Origin: Haplosporangium gracile
Taxonomy: Eukaryota; Mortierellomycota; Mortierellomycetes; Mortierellales; Mortierellaceae
DNA length: 16,073 nucleotides
Direction of reading: 5' to 3'
Assembly: GCA_015499985.1 (NCBI GenBank)
Contig: JAAAUF010000923.1
Location: 1-16,073 of the forward strand
Shown here: positions 1 to 8,476 of the stretch, piece after piece
How the letters are laid out: each line of letters begins with the position of its first letter
Numbering within the stretch: the stretch's first letter is position 1
Program-made: the position numbers and the translations under genes
The notes under the pieces: generated by a model
What the model saw: only the letters and a program-made list of their open reading frames with translations
Told to the model about the DNA's origin: nothing
Databases searched by the model: none

Positions 1-16
1 TGTACTGTACAGTACA
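1..16. repeat. Perfect 16-bp palindrome
   Basis: TGTACTGTACAGTACA equals its own reverse complement over all 16 bases. It lies at the left edge, so a longer structure outside the window cannot be excluded. It could be a binding site for a dimeric protein or simple sequence chance; nothing else here points to a function. Confidence 0.6.
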
Positions 17-40
17 GCCACTCTCACTCGGTTGACTTAC

Positions 41-50
41 TTTTGGTCAT
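41..50 (-). CDS. Possible first exon of a divergent gene leaving the window
   Basis: On the minus strand an ATG at 50-48 is followed by ACC AAA A and then GTAAGT, a perfect fungal 5' splice site, at 40-35. Without splicing the frame ends after eight codons. A very short first exon (M-T-K plus one base) before an intron is common in fungal genes, and the AsnRS gene in this window also has a short first exon. The rest of the gene would lie left of base 1. This is inference from the start codon and donor alone; the ATG could equally be chance. Confidence 0.2.
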
Positions 51-554
51 GGCAGGATAACTTTCCCTAGTTCCTCGCAGCGCATTTTCTTTTCTCTTCT
101 TTTCTTCTTTTTGTATATGGACCAAAGGGAAAAGAGAAGGGAGCACAGGGAAGACCAAGGAATTCAAGGGGTTGTGAAAGAAGAAAAAGAGGACCAGTCG
201 ACACGAGCCTGCAAGTGAAGAATTATCCATGAGAAACTCACCAGGATGCGTGTCAACAATGCAACACTTTCTTTACACAAACGCACGCACACATAAACGA
301 GTGCGTGTCCATGTTCCACGTAGTCTATTGCAGTGCGAAATCACCTTTTTTGTCTTCTTCCCTTCTTCCCCCTTTTGTTTCTTTCTCCTTTCTTCCCTTC
401 TTTCTTCCCCTTCCGCTACACTCTACTTTCACATCCCTGTCCACTCTCTTGCACCTAGCACACTTTCAGCCCTTCACTCGGCAGCAACCATCGCTCCCTT
501 TTCGCGTAACGGGACTGCGCCCAAAAACAAACTCAAGCAAACCCACCCGCCACC
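51..554. promoter_or_regulatory. Upstream region and CT-rich leader of the 555-3641 gene
   Basis: This stretch of about 500 bases has no convincing gene. Its clearest feature is a pyrimidine tract at about 343-417 (runs of TTC and CCTT), typical of fungal core promoters just upstream of transcription starts. A second CT-rich run lies at about 87-114. Immediately before the start the sequence is GCCACC-ATG, a strong start context. If the short minus-strand exon at 41-50 is real, this is a bidirectional promoter. No TATA box is evident. Confidence 0.5.
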
Positions 555-3500
555 ATGCGCCAAGAGTTGCCAGATCCCAGCTCGCCCTTCAACGAGGCAT
601 CCGATCTCGACGACCTCGTCAGCTACGAGTCCGAAGACCTCCACGACTACCCCTCCGACTCTGACCTGCCCTCCTACGCAACAGACATCGACCATCACTA
701 CGACGACGATGACTCTGACCTTGCCTTGTCTTCCTTTTCCTCCTCGCCAAGGCACAACGATGAGTCAACAACAACAGGCGCGGTCCCAGTGGCAGCAGAA
801 GATCCCGCTCTTTTTACCCTCGCTTCACTCCAGCTCGATCAAGGTCCTCACCTTCTTCCCGACCAATCTAACTTACTCGCCTTCGCGAAGGATTTGACGA
901 CCCCTGATTCTGACTCGACGCAGCAAGTTCAAAGCGTCCACAGCGCATCTGATATCGACGGAAGCAACAAGAACAGCCAACCAGCACAGGGCGGCAAGGA
1001 TGACAAGAGCGATAGAGACGAACATGATTTCATGCTTATCGAAGAAAAAGACGCTATCGCCGACGTATCATACGTCGCCCTTCCTTCAGACTCGACCGAT
1101 TCTCAACAACAGCAACAGGACCGGCATGTACCAGAGTCAACCCCAGAGACCGTAAACGAAAACACGACTTCTCTTGACGCTGCACCCAATGTTGCATCAG
1201 CATGCCAAGAGTCGCGCAGCACGAGCCTCCAGGACTTGCCAGCGGGCCACCAGTCGACGACAAGAACTGTACAGCTCCATGCTGATGTGTCTGCAAGCAA
1301 AGAGGCAATGTCTTTGCCAACACCGTCAACTGCGTCTGCTTCTGCTTCTGCGTCTGCTTCTGCTCTCGCTTCCCAGCTCGTCGCTGCAAGCACTCGTATT
1401 CACCAACCTCACACAGAAGCAGCGATCCCTGGGCTAGCAACCCTCGAGTCCACCGAGTCTACTGGAGACCATCGCACCCTTCGGATCAAGGTCACCGGAC
1501 GAGAACTCACAGACGAAGCATCGACCCAGATCCAAGAAAAGATTACCATCAACTTTATTCTACAGCACAAATATCAGCACACGGCCGGCATCCCCAGGCC
1601 ACATTTTGTGACAGAATCAGCTGCTGCAGAGGGTGCTCAAAACGAAAACGAGAGCACCGATCTGTGTGTCTATGTCCTGCCAGCCTCTGGACCCACTCGA
1701 CACGACGCTCAGAACCTACTTCAGTTCGCCCAGACCCTCCTCCCTATCCTTGTTCTCGTGTCGACAGAAGAGTACCTCGACCCATTCGCCGCGATCAATC
1801 TCCGTCAGCAACTGGCTACTCACCTCCGTCAACCTAGACCACGGCGGGTTGATACTACCTTCAACCAGCAAGTCCACCTCATCTTGCAATCTTGCTCCAC
1901 CATGCAGGACCTTCTCAGCATTCATATCCAGCGCCTCGTCGACGGAAGTGCCCCTGTCCAAGCGTCCATGCTTGAGTCGATCTGCGAAAAGTGGAGTGTC
2001 GTCAAGGGGTATATGAACCAGGAACTATACGTGGGTCTGGTCTGGGAGACAAAGTTGCAGGACCACCTCACAACAGGCTTGGGGGTGTTCTTTATGGCGC
2101 TGACAGTTATACTGGCAGTTCTGGTGGGCACCAACATGAGCTCTGGTATTTTCTCACAGCCATCGCACGCCATTGTCCGACAGATCGACTATGTCCAGAA
2201 CGGTCGCATGGGCGTCGCTTACGTTGACTTTTTGACGGCTAAGGGAACGCCATACAAGAGCAAGCATCGACATCCTTTCCATATCCGGATCCTGGGTGAC
2301 GATAAAGCATGGTCGGTTAAAGGAGCCCCTACCAAGAGCACTCCTGGTGTAGGAGACCCGATCGTTCAAGATCTCGGCAATGGAACTTTCAAGATCTATG
2401 TTGCTCTTCTTCGCAAGCGTCATCCTCAAGCTGCCCCTGCGGATGTTCCTTTGTCTTTCTGGCTTTGTCCTACCAAGACGCGGCACTTTATGCATATCTG
2501 GTTTGCGAACGGCACAAAAGTGCCTCTGACGCCTCGAGAGCTTGTCTGGCCCAAGAGAGTCGTCATCGCACCCGCCAGTCGCGTCAAGTCTAAGGAAGAC
2601 ACCAAATCCTCACACTGCCCAGGAGTAGGTGTTCACAGCGGCAATTACAAATGTGGCTTGAGGAACACAAAGGCAACATCGAATCCGACACACGCTCCTC
2701 CCGATAATCTCGACGCCTTTGAGGAGGACGACAAGGATTACGATGCGAACCAGACGTGGAAAGATCAACTCGCTCCCATGGTCAAGCACCTTTCGAAAGA
2801 TACAGTCAATTGGATGAGCCAACAGTGGGGGTTTCTTCAGCCAGTCTTCTGCGACGTTCATGACATGACCAATAATGCACTCTCTTACTCCTTGCATTCG
2901 GCCAAACGACTTTTCGTTCTGTTCTCGTCGTGGATGGATCAGCTTTTTGGCCGTCACGACTATTTGGCGAAGCGCAGTTGGGACATCTTGGCGAGAGCAC
3001 ACCAGGGCGCGCACCAATGGAGGAACCGATTCTTTGAGCGGTGCTCCAAGGGCAAACAGCACAAGAAGGGGCGCAAGGAGCAAAAGGATATGATTGTCCT
3101 CTTGGATAAGCAGTTCCAGTCCCTCAAGCGGTCTGGACAGGCGGCCGCCGAGGCAGCCAAGCTCCCCACAGCCGAGAAGGTCCTCGAAAAGATGGATGAT
3201 ATCATGGTCGAAGTCGAGGACCAAGTCGAGAAGCTGCTCAAGTCCAAGCGGGTCAAAGCGATAGCAGAACGTATGAATGCGGGGGGGATTCTGAAGCGAG
3301 CTGACAAAGTTCTGGCGGACGCTGAGGACCGAATGGAGAAGGTGTGGAAGACTGAGAAGGCCCAAGATGTGCACTCGAAGGTGGTCAAGAAGGTCGAGGA
3401 AGTTCTCCAGACTCAGTTTGCACAGGATGTCAACAAGCGGATGACCAAGGTGATCAAGTCCAAGATGGTCCAAGATGCGAGTGATAGGATCCAGCGCAAG

Positions 3501-3641
3501 GTCGAGCATTTGGCAGCTACTCCTGCGGGCAAGAAGTGGATCCATCGGATGGAGGCTCGTCATCGTCAGAGGAAGGAGGAAGAGGCCAAGCGGCATTGGG
3601 GTTGGTTACGCAAGCAGTACCAGCGTGCCTTTAAGTCTTGA
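555..3641 (+). CDS. Single-pass membrane protein, filamin/Ig-like domain and helical repeats, function unknown
   Basis: I do not recognise this 1028-residue protein. It is one open exon with a strong start context (GCCACC-ATG). Visible layout: residues 1-75 very acidic (Asp/Ser rich); about 75-300 low complexity, including an Ala-Ser repeat near 259-275; about 305-505 a folded-looking region; about 508-530 one hydrophobic span (GVFFMALTVILAVLVG), the only good membrane segment; about 545-665 a beta-type domain whose pattern (HPFHIRILG, then DLGNGTFKIYV, then HFMHIWFANGTKV) resembles filamin-type Ig repeats; about 735-830 aromatic-rich helices; about 860-1015 Lys/Glu-rich amphipathic helices with a repeated core like KSKMVQDASDRI. 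With one span, the two halves should lie on opposite sides of a membrane, probably ER or plasma membrane. There is no N-terminal signal peptide, so the span would be an internal anchor. The domain call rests on pattern only. Confidence 0.85.
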   Translation: MRQELPDPSSPFNEASDLDDLVSYESEDLHDYPSDSDLPSYATDIDHHYDDDDSDLALSSFSSSPRHNDESTTTGAVPVAAEDPALFTLASLQLDQGPHLLPDQSNLLAFAKDLTTPDSDSTQQVQSVHSASDIDGSNKNSQPAQGGKDDKSDRDEHDFMLIEEKDAIADVSYVALPSDSTDSQQQQQDRHVPESTPETVNENTTSLDAAPNVASACQESRSTSLQDLPAGHQSTTRTVQLHADVSASKEAMSLPTPSTASASASASASALASQLVAASTRIHQPHTEAAIPGLATLESTESTGDHRTLRIKVTGRELTDEASTQIQEKITINFILQHKYQHTAGIPRPHFVTESAAAEGAQNENESTDLCVYVLPASGPTRHDAQNLLQFAQTLLPILVLVSTEEYLDPFAAINLRQQLATHLRQPRPRRVDTTFNQQVHLILQSCSTMQDLLSIHIQRLVDGSAPVQASMLESICEKWSVVKGYMNQELYVGLVWETKLQDHLTTGLGVFFMALTVILAVLVGTNMSSGIFSQPSHAIVRQIDYVQNGRMGVAYVDFLTAKGTPYKSKHRHPFHIRILGDDKAWSVKGAPTKSTPGVGDPIVQDLGNGTFKIYVALLRKRHPQAAPADVPLSFWLCPTKTRHFMHIWFANGTKVPLTPRELVWPKRVVIAPASRVKSKEDTKSSHCPGVGVHSGNYKCGLRNTKATSNPTHAPPDNLDAFEEDDKDYDANQTWKDQLAPMVKHLSKDTVNWMSQQWGFLQPVFCDVHDMTNNALSYSLHSAKRLFVLFSSWMDQLFGRHDYLAKRSWDILARAHQGAHQWRNRFFERCSKGKQHKKGRKEQKDMIVLLDKQFQSLKRSGQAAAEAAKLPTAEKVLEKMDDIMVEVEDQVEKLLKSKRVKAIAERMNAGGILKRADKVLADAEDRMEKVWKTEKAQDVHSKVVKKVEEVLQTQFAQDVNKRMTKVIKSKMVQDASDRIQRKVEHLAATPAGKKWIHRMEARHRQRKEEEAKRHWGWLRKQYQRAFKS

Positions 3642-3682
3642 TCTGATTATTGTCTTTTTCTCCTTTGAAAATTGCTTTTGCA

Positions 3683-3688
3683 AATAAA
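3683..3688 (+). terminator. AATAAA poly(A) signal, membrane-protein gene
   Basis: AATAAA followed by an A-run begins 42 bases after the stop codon at 3639-3641, a usual spacing for fungal 3' ends. The convergent gene ends at 3804, so the two transcripts finish within about 160 bases of each other. Confidence 0.6.
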
Positions 3689-3803
3689 AAAAATTGTGAA
3701 CATTGCAGTTTTTCCGTTCATATGTGGTCTTTACTGCTTTGATGTTACTAAAGCTGTGAAAAAGAACCGGGAAAATGTAGAGAAGAGCAAGGTTCTTGGT
3801 GAC

Positions 3804-5672
3804 TCAATCGTTGAGGGCTCCTTGAAAGTAAGTCGGACCAAACTCGTCATCCATAGGAATATCATCATCGACGTGACTCGATGACGAGTTCATGTGGTGG
3901 TAGTGATGGTGATGATGATGACTGTGGTGGTTGTGGTGTTGATAGCGCTCTGTTCCGGCAGCCGCAGTGGAAGAGGAGGCGTGAGTGTCGGTAGGGTGGT
4001 GAGGGTAGTGACTGTGTTCGTCAAGAAGACTGCTCCCTGATTCTCTGTAGGCCTGCTTGGCCGATTCGGGAGCGTATTCGTGAGGCGGCTGCGGCTGTCC
4101 TGTCAAATGTCTACGAGTCATCAAGGTAAATATTCATAGGAAAGGTCAAGGTGAGATATTGTGCAGAGTCATAGAGAAAGAAAAAAACAAGGAGAGCATG
4201 AAAAATGGTATTGGTTGAAATATTTTTGGTGCCGAAGGGTGATAGTAATCAATGCGTCGAGTCAAAAGAAAACACAATCATGGGAAAGAATATGGGCGAA
4301 GTTCGGCGAAAGGTAAAAATCGCTGAGGTTAATTAGCAATGCTAGATAAACAACAAGATAAGTGGACTAGTCGAAGAAGGAAAAAAATGACAAAGGTGGC
4401 CAAAAAAGGAGGAGATAGGAGGTCCTTTGCTTACCGGTACATCCGCAGTCGAGTTCTTGTTGGAGTCTAAGTCAGAGAAGAATAGTAAAGCAAGAACGAT
4501 AGAAGCATGAAGAAAAATGTCGTGAGTCAAGGAGAAAACATTAAGAATCGTGCATGGTTACCATGCTTCGAAAAGTCCATGATTCATCAAAAAAAAAGAA
4601 AGAGCTGCGGTCTTTATCTCGCCTGCGAGCAAAAGAACCTTACCTCATTCATGGAGACTGAGTGCATTAGCATTGCAGATGGGTTATGGAGGGCTGTGAC
4701 AGCCTGCGCCCTGAGAGATCGCTCGATACTGGACATCTCCCTTTCTTGCTCGCCTTCAGACTCTTCAGCCTCTTCTTCATCATCTGACCACGGAAAAGGT
4801 TTCTCTGAGTCGCTGATATACGCCGATGGAGGAAGATCCTGAGAGTTGCTGCTGTTACTACCTTCACCGTGCCCTCTCGTCTGGCTCGTGCTTAGGTGTT
4901 CTGTATCGACGAGGACCATTGACACTCTTAGCGGGTCTTGAGGAAATTGCTGTTGTTGGGAGTCTGCGAGAGCAACATAGTGCATAAGCTCCTCCTTCAT
5001 ATTTTGATCCATGTCCTCCATAGTCTCTTGATGATACTCCATCCGTTTCCGGTCCTCCTCCTGCTCCTCAACAGACATGGGGATGGGTTCCGTTTGGTTC
5101 CAAACAGGCTCGTCAGGGAAGTCCCGGTAGGGTGCCAGGTCGTAGTAGTAGAGTGCCGGTTGATATGTCTGTACAAAAGGAGGTGAGGCCGGCGACCGCG
5201 GTGGTTGTGGTAATCGTTCGAATTCCCATTCTTGTCGCCGCCTTTGTTGTTCCTGACGTCGTGTCTGTCGTTCTTGCTCTTGGAGGCGATTGCCAATAAA
5301 TTCCAGGTATTCTGAGGAATCTATTCCGCGTTGTGCATTTTTGACGCGGATGCTGGATCCAAGCTGTAGCATACAAGAGAGCATCCCGCGATATCCTGAA
5401 TTTGACTCGCCAGGCAGGAGCAATTCCAAGTCGTCCCTCCAGTTGTATAGATCATCCTCCTCTTCTTCGTTGTACTCTTCCTCCTCGTATGCCGTCTCTT
5501 CGTCGTCATCCCCCTCGTATCCCTCTTGCTCGTATTCCTGCTCGTATTCTTGCTCGTATTCCTCCTCTTGTTCGAGTTCTTGTTCTAGCTCGAATTCTCC
5601 CTCCACTTCTCCTGGCAATGGTGAAGCTGGAGGTGTCATCAGCTGGTTGTTGGATTGGTGTTGTTCTTCCAT
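3804..5672 (-). CDS. Acidic low-complexity protein with His-rich C-terminus, three exons, function unknown
   Basis: My model is exon 1 5672-4644, exon 2 4466-4435 (32 nt) and exon 3 4110-3804. Introns start GTAAGG and GTAAGC and end TTAG and GTAG. The frame is kept across both joins, giving 455 residues. The N-terminus carries PPASPLPGE and then a Glu/Gln/Tyr-rich acidic tract to about residue 75, coded partly by a 12-nt repeat. Next come a short folded-looking part (NWRDDLELLLPGES and following), an Arg/Gln/Glu coiled-coil-like stretch, a Pro/Tyr-rich segment, a second acidic patch, and a helical block (SSIERSLRAQAVTALHNPS) that runs through exon 2 as TPTRTRLRMYRHLTG. A His cluster (12 of 15 residues) lies near 412-426. 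The helical block is the likeliest conserved core. Acidic tracts suggest a nuclear protein, but that is only inference. A different exon 2 acceptor giving a 21-nt exon (NSTADVP) is possible, so the joins are less certain than exon 1. Confidence 0.7.
5524..5566 (-). repeat. 12-nt tandem repeat coding Glu-Tyr-Glu-Gln
   Basis: Three to four copies of a GCTCGTATTCCT-like unit (plus-strand view) code repeated EYEQ on the minus strand, inside exon 1 of the acidic protein. The unit is a multiple of three, so length change keeps the frame. Confidence 0.7.
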
Positions 5673-5755
5673 GGTGCTCCCGTGTGTTGCTGGTGTTTAT
5701 TGTGTCCTGTTAGAAATGAGATTCCTTATTTTCTCGCTGGCAAAAACGAACGTCG

Positions 5756-5762
5756 TGAGTCA
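5756..5762. promoter_or_regulatory. TGAGTCA, Gcn4/bZIP-type site upstream of AsnRS
   Basis: TGAGTCA matches the consensus of Gcn4/CPC1 and other AP-1-like bZIP factors. It lies about 140 bases upstream of the AsnRS start. In yeast and other fungi, many aminoacyl-tRNA synthetase and amino-acid genes are induced by Gcn4 during amino-acid starvation, which makes the position meaningful. The same 7-mer also occurs inside an intron of the neighbouring gene, so chance is not excluded. Confidence 0.45.
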
Positions 5763-5767
5763 ACACC

Positions 5768-5773
5768 CACGTG
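5768..5773. promoter_or_regulatory. CACGTG box (bHLH-type site)
   Basis: CACGTG followed by AC is the core site of bHLH factors such as Cbf1 or Pho4 relatives. It is adjacent to the TGAGTCA site in the 231-bp divergent promoter. A second copy in an extended palindrome lies upstream of DPM1. Confidence 0.35.
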
Positions 5774-5903
5774 ACCTGATCAAAGTGCCCGATAAACACA
5801 ATAAAAAGCAGCTGTTTCAAAACTCGTTTTTGCTTTATTTTTTTTTTCCCCTCCCCCCTTCTTTATCAATCTCTTTCACCCACTTTTTTTGTATACCACA
5901 ACC

Positions 5904-8338
5904 ATGGCAGACACTATCGCCGTCGATTCCCTCTCTCTCAACGCTGGTAATGATCATGGCAGGACTACTCTCTTCCTCTTTCGGAAATCGAAAGAAAAAA
6001 GACACGATACCAGACCCACTCGCCCTTCTACAGCACACTCGACCAGCAATGGACAAAGCAAGTCAAGGCGCGAGCAGCTTTCAGGACCCAGCAACAACAA
6101 CAACAACAACAACAACAACGGCAACAGCAACATCAGCAAGCTGTCGTCGTACTCGACCTGGAGAGGGTGACAGGCTCATGGAGCAACGAAGTCGTCGAGA
6201 GAGATGTACTGAAAGGAACACCAAAAGAGCCCGGCAACGCCAACAGAAAAGCACACTTCGACCGGACAGAACGACTTTATTTTCCTTTAGAACGAGGATG
6301 TATACTATTCCTTCAGTTGAAAGGCTGTGTGCAACTGCCATACCCAACAACAACACACGGAAATAATTTACACCTCTTAACCATTCTCTTCACCCAATTG
6401 TGTGTTTTCACAATAGTCGTCCATGTCGACGAGACCAAGGGCCACGATGAGACCGGCAACGGTTCCACCGAGCTCCCCTACCAGACCGCCGCCAGAGCCC
6501 TTCAGGTCCACGGTGATAGCGCCAAGATCTTGGTCTGGAAGGCCGCTACTACCGGCACTGACGAGACCTCTGCCTTCGTCCCTATCTCCGGAGCTGCCTT
6601 GAAGAAGGCCGTCAAGAAGGTCACTGAGCTCGAGAAAAAGGCCAAGAAGCAGGCCGAGCAGGCCTCTGAGCAGGCTGCCAAGGATAAGGCTGCTGCCGAG
6701 GAGCGCGAGCGCGTTTTGGAGGTCGCCAAGTCCATTGTCTTGACCGAGGACCCGGCCTTGCCCGCCGCCCAGAAGATCAAGGTCAGAAACGGTGTTGAGA
6801 ACAGAGGCAAGCGCGTCAAGATTTCGGGATGGGTTCACCGTCTCCGTGTCCAGGGAAAGAACATGACCTTCATCATTCTCAGAGACGGTACCGGATACCT
6901 CCAGTGCGTCCTCACTGACACCCTCGTAAGTTTTTTTTTCTCCATTGGATTGTACGGATAATGTTTTTTTTTGAGGATAATCGCACATGTCAAATATCGT
7001 TGTTAACAAGTTTCCATTTTTTTTGTTTGAACGAATCGGAAAATAGTGCCAAACCTATGATGCTCTTACTCTTACTCTCGAGTCGACCGTCACCGTCTAT
7101 GGTGTCATTAATGAACTTCCCGAGGGCAAGACTGTATGTGGAAAATCAACAACGCGGCCATGGCTTTTTCTGACAACTAGACATACTATGGATATGCAAA
7201 TCTTGTTCACGTATGCCAGATATCTAACTCAGCATTTAATGCGCGCTATTACAACAAATAGGCTCCTGATAACCACGAATTGACTGTTGACTACTGGGAG
7301 TGCATTGGAAAGGCTCCCGGTGGTGAGGAGGCCATGTCCAACAAGGTCACTGAGAGCTCTGACCCCTCCGTCAAGTACGATCTCCGTCACTTAGTCTTGC
7401 GTGAGGAGAAGGCTTCCGGTATCTTGAAGGTTCGCTCTCAGGTCATGAAGGCTTTCCGCGACCACTTTGACAACCGCGGCTTCACTGAGGTCACTCCCCC
7501 TGCCATGGTCCAGACCTCGGTCGAGGGAGGTTCGACCTTGTTCGAGCTCAACTATTACAACGAGAAGGCTTACTTGACCCAGTCCTCCCAGTTGTACTTG
7601 GAAACCTGCCTTCCCTCCTTGGGAGATGTCTACTGCTTGGCCGAGTCCTTCCGTGCTGAGAAGTCTCACACTCGTCGCCACTTGTCCGAGTACACCCATT
7701 GCGAGGCTGAGATGGCTTTCATTTCCTTCGATGACTTGCTCGAGCAGTTGGAGGAGATGGTATGCGATGTCATTGACCGCACCTTGGCCCACAAGCCCTC
7801 TGCCGATATTGTCTACAAGCTCAACCCCGGCTTCAAGAAGCCCGAGCGCCCTTTCTTGCGCATGGACTACACCGAGGCTATCCAGTACTTGAAGGACAAC
7901 AACATCAAAAAGGAGGACGGTACCTTCTACGAGGTCGGTGAGGATATCCCCGAGGCTCCCGAGCGTGCCATGACCGACAAGATCAACCGCCCCATCTTCT
8001 TGTGCCGCTTCCCTGCCGAGATCAAGTCGTTCTACATGAAGCGCTGCCCCGAGAACAACGCCTTGACCGAATCGGTCGATGTGTTGATGCCCGGTGTTGG
8101 AGAGATTGTTGGAGGATCGATGCGTATCTCTGACTTGGAGGAGTTGATGGCCGCCTACACACGCGAGGGTCTTGACCCCAACCCCTACTACTGGTTCACC
8201 GAGCAGCGCAAGTACGGAACCTCGGAGCACGGAGGATTCGGTCTTGGTGTTGAGCGTTACATTGCCTGGTTGTTGAACCTCCACACCGTCCGTGATGCCT
8301 GCTTGTACCCAAGATTCACTGGCCGTGCTTTCCCTTAA
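5904..8338 (+). CDS. DED81: Cytosolic asparaginyl-tRNA synthetase
   Basis: Charges tRNA-Asn with asparagine using ATP in the cytosol (class IIb synthetase; yeast DED81, human NARS1). Exons: 5904-5946, 6417-6925, 7047-7133 and 7262-8338. All joins keep frame with GT/AG borders and give 571 residues, slightly longer than the 548-554 of human and yeast. Domains in order: eukaryote-specific N-terminal extension with a Lys/Ala/Glu helix (about 65-135); OB-fold anticodon-binding domain ([19 protein letters not shown], then [15 protein letters not shown]); catalytic core with motif 1 ([16 protein letters not shown], about 277-292), motif 2 ([19 protein letters not shown], about 342-360) and motif 3 ([13 protein letters not shown], about 538-550). 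Motif 2 Arg and motif 3 Arg are present. Asn rather than Asp specificity follows from overall resemblance to NARS. The 470-nt first intron is much longer than the others. It shares its promoter with the minus-strand gene and is convergent with the RNase P/MRP gene. Confidence 0.97.
6092..6119 (+). repeat. (CAA)9 microsatellite in AsnRS intron 1
   Basis: Nine CAA units plus one C lie inside the first AsnRS intron, within a longer Gln/Asn-coding-like stretch. Being intronic, its length should not affect the protein. Confidence 0.85.
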
Positions 8339-8391
8339 ATATCGCACAGCTCTGCCTATGTTTTCTTTTGGAGTGTGTTTCCTTTTAAAAT

Positions 8392-8397
8392 AATAAA
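8392..8397 (+). terminator. AATAAA poly(A) signal, AsnRS
   Basis: AATAAA begins 54 bases after the AsnRS stop, followed by a T-rich run. The convergent gene's own signal lies about 50 bases further on, so the two 3' ends nearly overlap. Confidence 0.6.
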
Positions 8398-8447
8398 TAA
8401 CTTTTTTTTTAGAAACAATAGTGCAGTTTATGTTGTTTTCTGTTCTT

Positions 8448-8453
8448 TTTATT
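8448..8453 (-). terminator. AATAAA poly(A) signal, RNase P/MRP subunit gene
   Basis: TTTATT on the plus strand reads AATAAA on the minus strand, 24 bases past the stop codon at 8477. The spacing is short but acceptable for a compact fungal 3' end. Confidence 0.5.
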
Positions 8454-8476
8454 AGTGTCGTTGACAAACAAGGGCT

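Larger units (their letters stand above)
5673..5903. promoter_or_regulatory. Divergent promoter shared by the acidic-protein gene and AsnRS
   Basis: Only 231 bases separate the two start codons, so both promoters must lie here. The half nearer AsnRS has a pyrimidine-rich leader (about 5829-5888, T- and C-runs) leading to ACAACC-ATG. Two recognisable factor sites, TGAGTCA and CACGTG, sit six bases apart in the middle and are listed separately. Confidence 0.6.

Noticed and set aside
229..897. Plus-strand frame of 222 codons overlapping the start of the 555-3641 gene
   Set aside because: It is made of the CT-rich leader (Phe/Leu/Ser runs) and an off-frame reading of the acidic N-terminus.
2610..3596. 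Open frame of 328 codons on the minus strand opposite the membrane-protein gene
   Set aside because: It is an antisense shadow of the Lys/Glu-rich tail (AAG and GAG read as CTT and CTC), giving an artificial Leu-rich product.
3889..3935. CRISPR-like or tandem repeat in the GTGGTGATGATG run
   Set aside because: It codes the His cluster of the acidic protein on the minus strand; there are no spacers and the genome is eukaryotic.
5213..5230. GTTCGAATTCC resembling a tRNA B-box
   Set aside because: It lies within coding sequence of the acidic protein; no A-box, acceptor stem or cloverleaf can be drawn around it.
5290..6366. Open frame of 358 codons on the plus strand across the acidic gene's start, the promoter and AsnRS intron 1
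   Set aside because: Its Ser-rich part is the antisense of the acidic Glu/Tyr repeats and the rest is promoter and intron; it crosses the true AsnRS start in another frame.
7391..8467. Long open frame (358 codons) on the minus strand opposite AsnRS exon 4
   Set aside because: It mirrors the codon bias of the synthetase on the other strand; the product is Leu/Val/Gly-rich with no recognisable domain, and it starts in the 3' untranslated region.
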